IMG/VR virus record: IMGVR_UViG_3300042890_006069
Coordinates: 1-22,034 of that record
Length of the DNA: 22,034 nt
Strand: one strand, 5' to 3'
Origin: a virus
The translations under genes and the position numbers were made by a program. The first letter of the stretch is position 1, and every line of letters starts with the position of its first letter. Of the stretch, positions 4,259 to 12,105 are shown piece by piece. The notes below the pieces were generated by a model. The model was not told where the DNA came from, did no database searches, and saw only the letters and a list, made by a program, of their open reading frames with translations.

Positions 4259-4840
4259 TCAGAGACCCTTCTTGAGGCCGGCGCGCACGAGCTCACGCTC
4301 CATGCTGGCGGCGGAGGCGGAGATGCCGGCATTGCCGACGGCGGCGGGGACGTGGGACGAGATCGAGGTCTTCTCCTCGGCCGCCACCAGCTTGTCGAAG
4401 AGCTCGGCGCGGACCTGCTCCACGGTCTTGCCCGAGGCGATCATCTGGGCGCCGAGGTCGGCCGGCAGGCTCGCGTCCTTGCGGCGCGCGAGCGCCACCA
4501 GGTCGTTGATCTTGCCGGCGGCGCCGATGCGCTCCTTGGCCTGATCCACCGAGACGCCCTCAGCGAGGAGCGTGGCGGCCATGGCGGGCACGCCGCCATC
4601 GACGCAGAGCCTGGCGATCTCGGCCGCGTCGGCGCGCGTCACGGCCTTGTCCTTCGGGCCCGTGGAGGCCTCGGCGGCGGTGATCTTCGCCTCGAGGTCG
4701 GTGAGGTCGCGCGAGGCAGCGTCGAAGTCGCGCTGCTCGTCGTCGGTCATTGAGCGGCCGCGGGCTGCGGTCGCCAGTTCGGTCATGCGGGAGGACGCCT
4801 TCGCGCGATCGCGACGAAGGCCAGCGATATCGCCAGGCAT
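4259..4840 (-). CDS. Scaffold-like head assembly protein
   Basis: A 193-residue, highly helical charged protein. The N-terminal third (about residues 8-60) is a likely coiled coil with SSRMTELATAARGRSMTDDE; the middle is Ala-rich; the end carries SASAASMERELVRAGLKKGL. Such small helical proteins encoded between the S49 protease and decoration or capsid genes act as internal scaffolds, either separate or as the C-terminal part of gpC. A good GGAGACAGGA site precedes the ATG at 4840. It is a separate gene here, 78 bases after the protease gene. A short relative is encoded in the left cassette at 1225-1662. I cannot exclude that it is a capsid pro-domain-type protein. Confidence 0.6.
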   Translation of the reverse strand: MPGDIAGLRRDRAKASSRMTELATAARGRSMTDDEQRDFDAASRDLTDLEAKITAAEASTGPKDKAVTRADAAEIARLCVDGGVPAMAATLLAEGVSVDQAKERIGAAGKINDLVALARRKDASLPADLGAQMIASGKTVEQVRAELFDKLVAAEEKTSISSHVPAAVGNAGISASAASMERELVRAGLKKGL

Positions 4841-4918
4841 TCCTGTCTCCGTTGTTGCTGGCAGGGGGGCGGGCGCCGGAGCGCCCTAACCCGGCCGAAG
4901 CCGGGATCTCGGGGGCGG

Positions 4919-5821
4919 CTACGGCCGCGCGGCCCGCGCGCGGCGCTCGGTGGCCGCCGTGCGGGTGAGGTCGGTGAGGCTGCGCTCGTAGGTCTGGACG
5001 CGGTCGGCCATGCCGGCGGCGACCGCGTCGGCGCCGACCTTGACGCCGCCGGCACCGAAATCGGTCTTCACCCGGGCGGCCGTGGTCTTCCGCCCGCGCG
5101 CCACGTCGGCGACGAACTGCGATTCGATGCTGTCGAGGAGCGAACGGATCTCGCCGATGCCCTCCTCGGACTGCGGGTCGGGCCGCTTGTTCGGGGCGCC
5201 GGACGAGACGATCTCGATGGCGAGATTGCCGGCCGCGTCCGGCTCGACCTGCTTCGTGATCGCCGCCACCACGCCGATCGAACCGACAATGCCGGTCTTC
5301 TCCACAACGAGCTCGCCCGCGGACGAGGCGAGCCAGTAGGCCGCGGATGCGCAGCTGCCGGTGACGTGCGCCAGGACGCGCTTGCGCCCGCGCATGGCGT
5401 AGATCTGGTCGGCCAGGGCGTTGATGCCGGTCGGGGAGCCGCCGGGCGAATCCACCATCAGCATGACGGCGCCGACGTCCTCGCTGTCCCGGGCGAGCTG
5501 CAGGTCCCGCGCGAGCATCGCCGCGGAGGTGCCGGTGCCCGACATCTCGGTCATCAGGTTGGCGCGCGGGAAGATCGGGCCGACCACCGGCACGATGGCG
5601 ACGCCCTCGCGGGTCAGCATGGCGTAGCGGGCGCCGTCGAGGCGCTGGGCGGTCGGGCCGGCCGCGGCGGCGAGGTCGAGCCGGAACCAGTCCTCGCCCT
5701 CGGCCGAGCGTCGATCCGCGCGCGCCTCGCGATCGAGGCTGGCGAGCGAGGCCATGAAGTGCAGGTAGTCGGGCCGGATGGCCCACGGCTCGGCCGTCAG
5801 GGCCCGAAGCGCAGCGGTCAT
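4919..5821 (-). CDS. S49 family head maturation protease (lambda gpC-like)
   Basis: A 300-residue ClpP-fold serine protease of the SppA/S49 type. VGPIFPRANLMTEMSGTG (from residue 80) and MLMVDSPGGSPTGI (about 120-133) match the fold, and GSCASAAYWLASSAGE (155-170) holds the probable catalytic serine 159. In lambda-like heads gpC degrades scaffold and trims portal during prohead maturation. It overlaps the portal gene by four bases (ATGA), the usual translational coupling. Length fits a protease without the fused C-terminal scaffold found in lambda C, consistent with the separate scaffold gene that follows. Confidence 0.92.
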   Translation of the reverse strand: MTAALRALTAEPWAIRPDYLHFMASLASLDREARADRRSAEGEDWFRLDLAAAAGPTAQRLDGARYAMLTREGVAIVPVVGPIFPRANLMTEMSGTGTSAAMLARDLQLARDSEDVGAVMLMVDSPGGSPTGINALADQIYAMRGRKRVLAHVTGSCASAAYWLASSAGELVVEKTGIVGSIGVVAAITKQVEPDAAGNLAIEIVSSGAPNKRPDPQSEEGIGEIRSLLDSIESQFVADVARGRKTTAARVKTDFGAGGVKVGADAVAAGMADRVQTYERSLTDLTRTAATERRARAARP

Positions 5822-7437
5822 GGTTCGTCACCCGGCTGGGATGGATCGTTGCCGCTCGGCGGATCGCTCGCGGCCGGGGCCGCGGCATCCTTCGCGGCGC
5901 GGCGGCCGTCGCTGGTGTAGGAGAGGCCGAGCGCGTCGGCCCGCTCGTTGTCGGCGGCGTTCTCGGCGTCGATCGCCTCGGAATCGTAGCCGCCCTCGGA
6001 GACCTTCTGCGTCCGGGTCGAGAGGCCGGCCTGTATTTCTTTGGTCTTGCCCTCCACGTCCTGAACGGGGTGGATGTACGGCCAGGACTGCGGGATCCAC
6101 TTCACGGCCAGCGCCTGCTGGCGCGTCATGCCCTCCGGCAGCGTCAGCTGGCCCGAGAGCAGGGCCATGTCGAACCAGCGCAGCCAGATCGGGCGGCACC
6201 ACTGGAACACGACGAGGTGGTGCTGCCAGCCCTCGACGGCGCGGCGGAAGTCGTTCAGCGCCGCGCGCAGGGTGCGGTCGTTGAGTTCGCCGTAGTCGCC
6301 GCTGAGGATCTCGTAGAGCAGCCCGACCGCCGCCGCGATGTTGCGCTTGGCCTCTCGGATGAAGACCTCGAACATCGGCCCGACATCCTTCGGGTCCGAG
6401 AAGACCATGTCCTCGCCGTCGGCCAGCACCTGCAGCGTGCCGGGCTCGAAATCCAGGGTGGCCGCGCCGTCCTCGTCGGGCTGGCCAGTGCCGAGGGGGC
6501 CACCGCCGGGAACCGGCTCGGTGGTCTCGTCGAAGACGCGCTTGATGAAGCCGACGAACCGGGCGGCGTTCTTCTTCCGGACGAGCTCGGCATCGAAGTA
6601 GGCGTCGAGGTCGTAGAGGGTGCGCAGGGCCCGGGCGAGCCAGGGCTCGCCGCGGTCCTGCCCGGGCCGCATCGCCCGGAAGAGGTGGCAGATATCGGCC
6701 GCCGGGACCTGCGTCTCGTCCAGGCCGGCCGCCGTCAGCACGCCGTCGCCAGGGTGCTCGCGGTAGAGGTAGTAGCCGGTCCGCTTGCCGATCGCGTCGT
6801 ACTGGATGCCCTGCCGGATCCGGCTGCTGGCGTCGGTCTTGAGATGCGGGCAGTGGTCGCCTTCCAGGACCTGCAGCTGCAAGGGGACCGGCAGGCCGTC
6901 CTCGGGGCGGCGCGTGCGCAGCCGGGTGAAGGTCTCGCCGCCCTCGACGAGACCGCGCACCGCGATGGCCTGCAGGCCGTAGAAGTCGTGCGCGCCGACG
7001 CTGTCGGCCTGGTCGGTCCATTCCAGCCAGAGGCGCTGGATCTCGGCGCGGAAGGCCGCGTCCTCGAGCTTGACCCGCTTGGCCTCCTCCTTCGAAAGCC
7101 CCCGGGTCGAGCGCGCCGCGATCGAGCGCGGCACGATGCCGGTGCCGATGATGTTCGAGACCAGCTTGTCGACCGCCGCACCGGCCAGCGGGTTCTTCCT
7201 AGTCTGGTCGCGCGACTTCCGCCGCAGCTCGTCCAGCGCGTAGCTGATCGCGCTGTTCGGTCCGTAGCTACCGACCCGCCAGGACCGCGAGCGCCGCCCG
7301 CTGCCGCCCGCAACGTCGTAGGCCAGGGCCTCGCTCGGACCGTCGGCGGTCCCGCCATCGAGGTCGAGCGCCTGCGGCTCGATGTACTCGCCGGTCCCCT
7401 TGATCCGGAACCGGACGGGATGCGCCGAGGCTACCAC
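5818..7437 (-). CDS. Portal protein (lambda gpB-like)
   Basis: A 539-residue portal protein of the lambda family. Visible hallmarks are a Tyr-rich basic region with RRKSRDQTRKNPLAGAAVDK and LVSNIIGTGIVPRS, a middle with FTRLRTRRPEDGLPVPLQLQ then VLEGDHCP, and a C-terminal half with AAAVGLLYEILSGDYGELND followed by a helix leading into GWQHHLV. Portals form the dodecameric ring through which DNA enters and leaves the head. The start is a GTG at 7437, overlapping the gpW-like gene by seven bases. The last 60 residues are Ala/Asp/Pro-rich, as is common. Nothing suggests decay. Confidence 0.95.
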   Translation of the reverse strand: MVASAHPVRFRIKGTGEYIEPQALDLDGGTADGPSEALAYDVAGGSGRRSRSWRVGSYGPNSAISYALDELRRKSRDQTRKNPLAGAAVDKLVSNIIGTGIVPRSIAARSTRGLSKEEAKRVKLEDAAFRAEIQRLWLEWTDQADSVGAHDFYGLQAIAVRGLVEGGETFTRLRTRRPEDGLPVPLQLQVLEGDHCPHLKTDASSRIRQGIQYDAIGKRTGYYLYREHPGDGVLTAAGLDETQVPAADICHLFRAMRPGQDRGEPWLARALRTLYDLDAYFDAELVRKKNAARFVGFIKRVFDETTEPVPGGGPLGTGQPDEDGAATLDFEPGTLQVLADGEDMVFSDPKDVGPMFEVFIREAKRNIAAAVGLLYEILSGDYGELNDRTLRAALNDFRRAVEGWQHHLVVFQWCRPIWLRWFDMALLSGQLTLPEGMTRQQALAVKWIPQSWPYIHPVQDVEGKTKEIQAGLSTRTQKVSEGGYDSEAIDAENAADNERADALGLSYTSDGRRAAKDAAAPAASDPPSGNDPSQPGDEP

Positions 7438-7691
7438 CCGCTGCGCCCCGTCATGACGACCTGGCGCGTGCGGCGCGGCGCGACGATTCCGGCGCTCGCC
7501 TCGGCAAGGCCGATCCGCCGCGCGAGATCGGCGTCGGCCTTCCGCATCTCGTCATAGCTCCGGTAGGTCGTGCGACCGCCGTTGTCGGCCTGCTCGACGG
7601 TGAGCACGCCGCTGCCCATGGCGCGTTGCAGGCTCGCACGCTGCGCCCGCAGCTTCGCGAGCTCCTGTTCAGGGGTGTCGGCCATGGTCAC
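7431..7691 (-). CDS. Head-tail joining protein (gpW-like)
   Basis: An 86-residue protein. PEQELAKLRAQRASLQRAMG forms the first helix, a beta hairpin follows (GVLTVEQADNGGRTTYRSYD), and a second helix, EMRKADADLARRIG, closes the fold. This helix-hairpin-helix layout with the TYRSYDEM motif is the lambda gpW pattern. gpW plugs the portal and provides the binding surface for gpFII and the tail. The GTG at 7691 overlaps the TerL stop by four bases; an ATG two codons later (7685) is an equal candidate. Gene order TerL-W-portal is exactly that of lambda. Confidence 0.88.
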   Translation of the reverse strand: MTMADTPEQELAKLRAQRASLQRAMGSGVLTVEQADNGGRTTYRSYDEMRKADADLARRIGLAEASAGIVAPRRTRQVVMTGRSGW

Positions 7692-9778
7692 CTCATCGGC
7701 CGGTTGCTGACCCGGCTGCGCCGAACGACGCGGCGGTGCTCGTTCCGCGCGGCGAGCGTCCGGGCCGCGACCTCGGGGGCGACCGCCGCCTCATCCTGCG
7801 CGGGCCGCGCCCGCTCGATGCCGAGCAGCGCTTCGAGCTCGCGCCAGTGGGTCTCGCGCCAGCGGTCCCAGCCGCGCATCGCGGCCAGCGCGCGGGCATA
7901 GTTCGCGCAGTCCAGCCACTCGTTCCGGCGCCCACCGATCGGCACCCACTCGCGCCGGGTTCGGCCCCGGACAACGGTGACGATCAGCTCCTCGGCGGTG
8001 AGCTGCCGAACGCCGTCCTCGGTCACGTCCCGCGGCAGGTGGACGAAGCCGGCCGGGAAGGCCTGGTCCGCCGGGGGCCGTTGCAGCCCGAGGCAGCCCA
8101 TCAGCTCCTGCTTGCAGAACGAGGCGCCGACCCGGACCGTCTTGAGGCCGCGCCGGAGCTTCTTCCCGGCGGCCGTCGAGTCCTTCGAGCCGACCCCGAG
8201 GAACGCGCTCGAATAGCTGTCCTGGCCGTCGATCGCGTGGACGTTGCCGCGGCCGGCCTGGGTGCGGACGAAGGCATAGACCTCGGCGGTGAAGGCGCTG
8301 GAATCGATGCCCCAATCCCGCACCGCCATCTCGGCGCCGCTCTCGTGCTCCCAGGTCTCGCCGAACATCGCCTCGAGGTCGGCCCAGACCTTCGCCCGGG
8401 CCGTGTCGCCGGGGAGCACCCGGTGCTCGACCAGCCAACGCTCGCGGTTGCGCCCGAAGCCCCAGACGGTGACCTCGATGCGGTCCTTCTGGACGTCGGC
8501 CCCGCCGAACAGGATCAGCGCGCCCTGCGGGACCTTGCCGGACAGGTACGTCCCGCGCCGTGCGTAGACGTCCTGCCACTCGGGCGCGTCGGCGCCCTCC
8601 TTCCAGGTGCGGGCGAGCTGCGTGTTGAAGAAGGTCCGCAAGGCTTCCGGTCCCCGCCGCAACGCCCGCGCGAACTTCGCCGCCGTCTCCCGAATCGTCT
8701 GCTTCGGCGCGTAGAGCTTCGAGGCGACGCCGCCGGCATGCTCGTTCGGGACGGCCTGCGCCCCGCAATGCCGGCAGAGCGCCCGCCGCACGCCGTGGGC
8801 CTGGGGCGCCCAGCGCTCCGGCACCTGCGGCTCGCCGCAGCAGGTGAAGGCCTTCGTCTGCCGCCACTCGATCCGCTTCAGGGCGCCCAGGCGCTGGGCC
8901 TCGGTCCACGGCCGCTCGCAGCCGACGCACTCGTACCGCGCCGTGTCCGGCCGGATCTTGCCGGCCTCGTCCCTGTCGAAGCGGACCTGCTCCCATTCCA
9001 GCGACTGCCAAGTGCCGCAGCCCGGGTGCGGGCAGCAAACGAAAGCCTTGCGCTGGTCGCTCTCTTCGTAGCTCGCCTCGATCGCGCTCCGGCCGGAGAT
9101 CGTCGGGGAGCAGGCCAGCACGGTCAGGCTGTTCGCCTTGAACTCGGCCTGCCGCTCCTCGGCGAGGTCGATCGGCGGGCCCTCGCCGCCGGCCGAGAGG
9201 GGGTACTTGTCGATCTCGTCGCAGACCAGCAGCCGGATCGGCCGCATGGCGAGGTTGGTCGGGCTGTTCGCGCCGACGAGCGTAATGTGCCCGCCGGGGA
9301 ACTGCTTGTGCGACAGGGTCGCGCCCGCGTCCCGGGCCTTGGCCTCGCCGAACAGGTCGGTCAGGACCTTGGTGTCCCGGATCATCGGCGCGAGCCGGTC
9401 CTTCGAGAAGGTCTCCGCCGCGTCGTCCTTCGGGAACACGCCGAGCATCGGGCAGGGATCGACGTGGGCGAAGCGGCCGATGACGTTCTCGATCAGCGTC
9501 GTCTTCAGCAGCTGCGTGCACGCCATCAGCGAGATCTTGCTGACGCCCGGCTCGGTGGCCCAGAGCATCGGGCCGCGGGCGACCTCGACGCGCGAGACGA
9601 AGAACTTCCCGCCGTTCGAGCTTTCCTTGCTCAGCTTCCGGTGGCGCTCGGCCCACTGCACCACGTCGAGGTTCGGCGGCGGCGTCATCCCGCGCCGCCA
9701 TGACCGGCGCAGGCTGGCGGTGTCAGCCGTCCTCGGGTTGCTGGGGCTCGCCGAGTTCGGCGAGGTGCTGTTGAACAT
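7688..9778 (-). CDS. Terminase large subunit (lambda gpA family)
   Basis: A 696-residue packaging motor ATPase/nuclease. A deviant Walker A (ACTQLLKTT, residues 86-94) and a Walker B (LLVCDE, 183-188) lie in the N-terminal ATPase. Cys pairs (CCPHPGCG, CVGC, CRHCG) mark the zinc-containing region of gpA-type terminases. The C-terminal half contains the nuclease-type segment beginning LILFGGADVQKDRIEV. It cuts cos and pumps DNA into the prohead. It overlaps the TerS gene by 56 bases; a later in-frame ATG at 9688 would remove a conserved-looking N-terminal helix (SLRRSWRRG), so the upstream start is kept. It is the only large subunit in the window and would have to serve both TerS proteins. Confidence 0.95.
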   Translation of the reverse strand: MFNSTSPNSASPSNPRTADTASLRRSWRRGMTPPPNLDVVQWAERHRKLSKESSNGGKFFVSRVEVARGPMLWATEPGVSKISLMACTQLLKTTLIENVIGRFAHVDPCPMLGVFPKDDAAETFSKDRLAPMIRDTKVLTDLFGEAKARDAGATLSHKQFPGGHITLVGANSPTNLAMRPIRLLVCDEIDKYPLSAGGEGPPIDLAEERQAEFKANSLTVLACSPTISGRSAIEASYEESDQRKAFVCCPHPGCGTWQSLEWEQVRFDRDEAGKIRPDTARYECVGCERPWTEAQRLGALKRIEWRQTKAFTCCGEPQVPERWAPQAHGVRRALCRHCGAQAVPNEHAGGVASKLYAPKQTIRETAAKFARALRRGPEALRTFFNTQLARTWKEGADAPEWQDVYARRGTYLSGKVPQGALILFGGADVQKDRIEVTVWGFGRNRERWLVEHRVLPGDTARAKVWADLEAMFGETWEHESGAEMAVRDWGIDSSAFTAEVYAFVRTQAGRGNVHAIDGQDSYSSAFLGVGSKDSTAAGKKLRRGLKTVRVGASFCKQELMGCLGLQRPPADQAFPAGFVHLPRDVTEDGVRQLTAEELIVTVVRGRTRREWVPIGGRRNEWLDCANYARALAAMRGWDRWRETHWRELEALLGIERARPAQDEAAVAPEVAARTLAARNEHRRVVRRSRVSNRPMR

Positions 9779-10355
9779 AGGTGGCGAGGACCTGGGTCAG
9801 CGTCCGGGCATCAACCTTCAACTCGGCGGCCATCTCGATGCTCACGCGGGCCGGCCAGGCGAGCCAGGCGTCGCGGATCGCGCGGGCCTCGTCGAAGAAG
9901 GCGGCCTCCGCCGCGTCGCGGTCGACCAGCTTGCCCTGCTTGACCAGGTACTCCTGCCGCCGGAGCAGCCCGAGATGGTTTTCCTTGCGCTGCGCCGCCT
10001 GGATCAGCGGGAGGTTGGGGTTCTCCGGATCGAACTCTGGCCCGCCCTCCGGCGCGGTGCCGGGCTCGGCGGGACGGGGCGGCGGCTCAGACCGCGGGGC
10101 TGGGGGCGGGGGCGGAAGCGCCCGCTTCGATTCCACCGGCCGCTCGCGCGGATCCGGCTCCTCCTTCGGTACGGTCCGGATCGGGCGGTGCGTCGTGCCA
10201 CCCCGATTGGTCGCCGGCCGCTGGTCGAGGTTCCATTCGGTGGCCTCGACCTCAATCCGCCCGTCTCCGGTCAGGCTGAGCAGGCCCTGCCCCTTCCACT
10301 TCGTGACGATCGCCTTCGAGACGCCGCGGTGCCGGGCGAACTCGGCTTGGCTCAT
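9723..10355 (-). CDS. Terminase small subunit (phage TerS)
   Basis: A 210-residue protein. Residues about 1-30 form a winged helix-turn-helix (MSQAEFARHRGVSKAIVTKW), followed by a Pro-rich linker and a helical C-terminal half with AAEAAFFDEARAIRDAW and QHLAELGEPQ. It recognises cos and loads TerL. I chose the ATG at 10355 because the upstream GTG at 10388 is itself part of a tandem CGTTCAC repeat; that start would add 11 residues and cannot be excluded. The C-terminal half is almost the same as in the left-cassette protein (517-1119) while the DNA-binding half is not. The cos-like core lies about 80 bases upstream. Confidence 0.9.
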   Translation of the reverse strand: MSQAEFARHRGVSKAIVTKWKGQGLLSLTGDGRIEVEATEWNLDQRPATNRGGTTHRPIRTVPKEEPDPRERPVESKRALPPPPPAPRSEPPPRPAEPGTAPEGGPEFDPENPNLPLIQAAQRKENHLGLLRRQEYLVKQGKLVDRDAAEAAFFDEARAIRDAWLAWPARVSIEMAAELKVDARTLTQVLATYVQQHLAELGEPQQPEDG

Positions 10356-10368
10356 CGTCCGGTCGGGG

Positions 10369-10402
10369 CGTTCACTCTGCGCGTTCACCGTTCACCGTTC
10401 AC
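10369..10402. repeat. CGTTCAC repeats at the phage TerS start
   Basis: Three perfect head-to-tail copies of CGTTCAC run from 10382 to 10402, and a fourth sits at 10369-10375. They lie between the cos-like core and the TerS start at 10355, where lambda has its cosB terminase-binding sites. The left cassette has a different repeat (GGTACGCAC) in the matching place. Confidence 0.72.
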
Positions 10403-10434
10403 GGGTTTTGAGACCCCAGCGCTAGAAATCGTTG

Positions 10435-10487
10435 GGGCCCCGACCACCCGTATTTGGGTCGACTTCCCAGGGTCCCCCGCATGGGGG
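10435..10487 (-). other. Cos-like element, phage copy
   Basis: The two blocks GGGCCCCGACCACCC (10435-10449) and TCCCAGGGTCCCC (10465-10477), 15 bases apart, recur with the same spacing in the left cassette. A dyad CCCCC-GCAT-GGGGG (10474-10487) adjoins, like the shorter dyad in the other copy. The element sits in the 100-base non-coding gap just before the packaging operon, the canonical cos position. Which bond the terminase cuts is unknown. Confidence 0.65.
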
Positions 10488-10497
10488 TGGGGGTGGC

Positions 10498-10758
10498 CTA
10501 CCCCTTGGGGTCTGACCCGCCCGCGCTGTCGAGGTGCGCCGCGATCTGCCGTCCCGTCGCTGTGCCCTGCAGGTCGATCACCCCGCTCACCCTGACTCGA
10601 CGCCAGCGGTAGACCGGGCGCCAGTTCATCGGGCTATGCGGGGCTCCGGGCAGCCAGGTGTTGACGGTGCGGGTCTCCTCGACCTCGTAGGCCAGCCGGC
10701 CGAGCCAGAGGCCGCGGAGACGTGTCCGCCCGGTCGGCGTCCAGTCCGCGGCGCTCAC
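10498..10758 (-). CDS. Small late-region protein of unknown function
   Basis: An 86-residue protein starting at a GTG at 10758 that overlaps the preceding stop by four bases (GTGA). It is basic and Trp-rich (TRLRGLWLGRLAYEVEETR, then WRPVYRWRRVRVSGV), probably beta-rich, with no motif I recognise. Small proteins of this kind commonly sit just ahead of cos and TerS in alphaproteobacterial prophages. The stop lies about 20 bases before the cos-like element. Function is not assigned. Confidence 0.62.
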   Translation of the reverse strand: MSAADWTPTGRTRLRGLWLGRLAYEVEETRTVNTWLPGAPHSPMNWRPVYRWRRVRVSGVIDLQGTATGRQIAAHLDSAGGSDPKG

Positions 10759-10991
10759 TGCCGATCCGGTGCTCCGTCGGGCGCCTCGGGCCGCTCCATC
10801 CAGTGCGTCGCCCGCCAGCCCTTCGGCAGTCCCGACCAGCAGGCGGCGCGGTTGCACATGCTGTCGCCGTTGTCCCAGCGGCAATCCGGGAAGCGCTCCC
10901 CGACGAAGCGGTCACCGTCAGCGAGCCAGATCTTGGCCCAGAGGTCCACCTTGCGATCCTTCGGGACGGTCTCGATGCTGCTCCAAGTCAT
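10755..10991 (-). CDS. Small phage protein (DUF551-like)
   Basis: A 78-residue protein from the ATG at 10991. MTWSSIETVPKDRKVDLWAK, a central W.W.NGD region and a final THWMERPEAPDG follow the well-known small phage protein layout (W..IETAPKD...L.W...THWMP.PEPP) of the DUF551 type. The function of that family is not established. The gene is first in the short minus-strand pair ahead of cos. Its 5' end lies close to the divergent promoter of the 42-residue plus-strand gene. Confidence 0.68.
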   Translation of the reverse strand: MTWSSIETVPKDRKVDLWAKIWLADGDRFVGERFPDCRWDNGDSMCNRAACWSGLPKGWRATHWMERPEAPDGAPDRQ

Positions 10992-11008
10992 GCGAACAAG
11001 ACCTCGAA

Positions 11009-11079
11009 AATACTTCGCTCGACCCGCGAATACTTGTTGACGTCTCAAGTATTCGTCTGTATAACTAAAAGTACAGACA
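11009..11079 (+). promoter_or_regulatory. Strong promoter with operator dyad for the 42-residue gene
   Basis: A sigma70-type promoter has -35 TTGACG (11037-11042), a 17-base spacer and -10 TATAAC (11060-11065). A perfect 10-base inverted repeat, CGAATACTTG (11027-11036) and CAAGTATTCG (11046-11055), brackets the -35 box, and a further AATACTT lies at 11009-11015. GTCTGTA (11056-11062) and TACAGAC (11073-11079) form a second dyad over the -10. The site therefore looks tightly regulated by an unidentified dimeric protein. Confidence 0.75.
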
Positions 11080-11095
11080 GAGACGGAGAGAGCAA

Positions 11096-11224
11096 ATGTT
11101 CCAGATCATCGACACCAAGACCAACAAGGTGATCCTCGCCAAGATCAGCGAGCACGAGGCTCACAAGCGGGTGGATCTCCTGAACAGCGCCGGGATCGTC
11201 CGGTACAAGGCCCGGGCGATGTGA
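11096..11224 (+). CDS. 42-residue moron-like protein
   Basis: A short plus-strand gene among minus-strand neighbours. The protein starts MFQIIDTKTNKVILAKISEH and ends VRYKARAM. It is small, basic and predicted beta-beta-helix, with no recognised family. It has its own strong promoter, a GGAGAG ribosome site seven bases before the ATG, and a hairpin five bases after the stop. A self-contained transcription unit inserted against the direction of the phage operons is the definition of a moron, often expressed in lysogens. A regulatory peptide is equally possible. The transcription signals make me confident it is a gene; I cannot say what it does. Confidence 0.72.
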   Translation: MFQIIDTKTNKVILAKISEHEAHKRVDLLNSAGIVRYKARAM

Positions 11225-11228
11225 GAGA

Positions 11229-11244
11229 GGGGGCGAAAGCCCCC
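11229..11244. terminator. Hairpin after the 42-residue gene
   Basis: GGGGGC, loop GAAA, GCCCCC: a six-pair G/C stem closed by a stable GNRA tetraloop. There is no T run on plus; on minus it is followed by TCTCTC. It is most likely a terminator for the plus-strand unit, possibly working in both directions. Confidence 0.55.
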
Positions 11245-11397
11245 GACCGCCTCTCCACAAGATGTTCTAAATCGTGCCCTCTTGGTGCACGGCCGAGGCC
11301 TCAAGCCTACAAAGCAGAGAAGCGGTGCAACCCGTCCCCGAAGCGGCTCCACATCGATCCCAGAGCGGGAGAGTTAAGCGGCGACCCGGGGGATATA

Positions 11398-12105
11398 CTA
11401 GACCACCTGCACATCTGCAATGCCGAGCACAGCAGGCGTCGCCCGCCCGAAGATGCTGATGGCGACCTTCACCCGGTCTCCGGGCATGATCTCCTCGACG
11501 ATCGCCGGGAAGCTCGCGAAGGGACCGGTCACCACCAACACGCTCTGCCCGACCTGGATCCCGACCGGCTGGACGATCTCGTTCTTCGCCAACGCGTCGA
11601 GGAACTCCTGCAATCTCACCGGGTCGAGCCGAGCCGGCTTCATCACCAGCCCCGCGACGTTGCCCGCGGTCTCCTCCTCCTGCGCGGGCTGGCAGACGAT
11701 CTCCGCAATGCCCGGCAGAGCCTGCACCTCGCCGAGATGCGCGCTGTCCCGCACGCCGATGATCAGGGTCCGGATCAGCAGGGGGACATGCCGAACGACG
11801 CGGCGGCCTCGGCGGACCACGACCGAGGACGTGCGCGGCCGGTAGGCCGGGACCTTCATCCGTTCCAGGGATTCGTCGAGCGCCTTACGGCCGAGACTGC
11901 CGAGGCGAGGACCGGTGCGGGCCAGATGCCAGGACAAGGCGCCGTCGATCGCCTCCGAGGCCCGACCGCGTACCGGCTCGGCGGTGTCCTGCTTGGGCGC
12001 GCCAGGGGGGCATCCTTGAGAGGCCGCCGCACCCATCTCGGCCTTTCGCTGGGCTCGACGCTGCCGCCGGGCCCGCTCTCGCTCGCGCTTGCCGGACTTG
12101 CTCAC
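11398..12105 (-). CDS. NusG-family transcription antitermination protein
   Basis: A 235-residue protein. A basic N-terminal tail (SGKRERERARRQRRAQRKAE) precedes an NGN-like domain (about 95-165, RHVPLLIRTLIIGVRDSAHL then VQALPGIAEIV). A KOW domain closes the protein (about 185-235, IQVGQSVLVVTGPFASFPAI then DRVKVAISIFGRATPAVLG). NusG paralogues bind RNA polymerase and, when specialised, prevent termination on chosen operons. It lies at the junction between the early/replication block and the packaging block, where lambda has Q, so a late antiterminator is the natural role; that is inference. The start used is a GTG at 12105. The extra arginine-rich tail is absent from housekeeping NusG and could bind RNA. 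Confidence 0.85.
   Translation of the reverse strand: MSKSGKRERERARRQRRAQRKAEMGAAASQGCPPGAPKQDTAEPVRGRASEAIDGALSWHLARTGPRLGSLGRKALDESLERMKVPAYRPRTSSVVVRRGRRVVRHVPLLIRTLIIGVRDSAHLGEVQALPGIAEIVCQPAQEEETAGNVAGLVMKPARLDPVRLQEFLDALAKNEIVQPVGIQVGQSVLVVTGPFASFPAIVEEIMPGDRVKVAISIFGRATPAVLGIADVQVV

Noticed and set aside
7736-9703. A 655-codon open frame on plus opposite the terminase gene
   Set aside because: It is the antisense of the TerL gene, Arg/Pro/Gly/Leu-rich with no domain; long antisense frames are expected at this GC content. The same applies to 6070-7557, 13600-15738, 11221-12183 and 43-1257.
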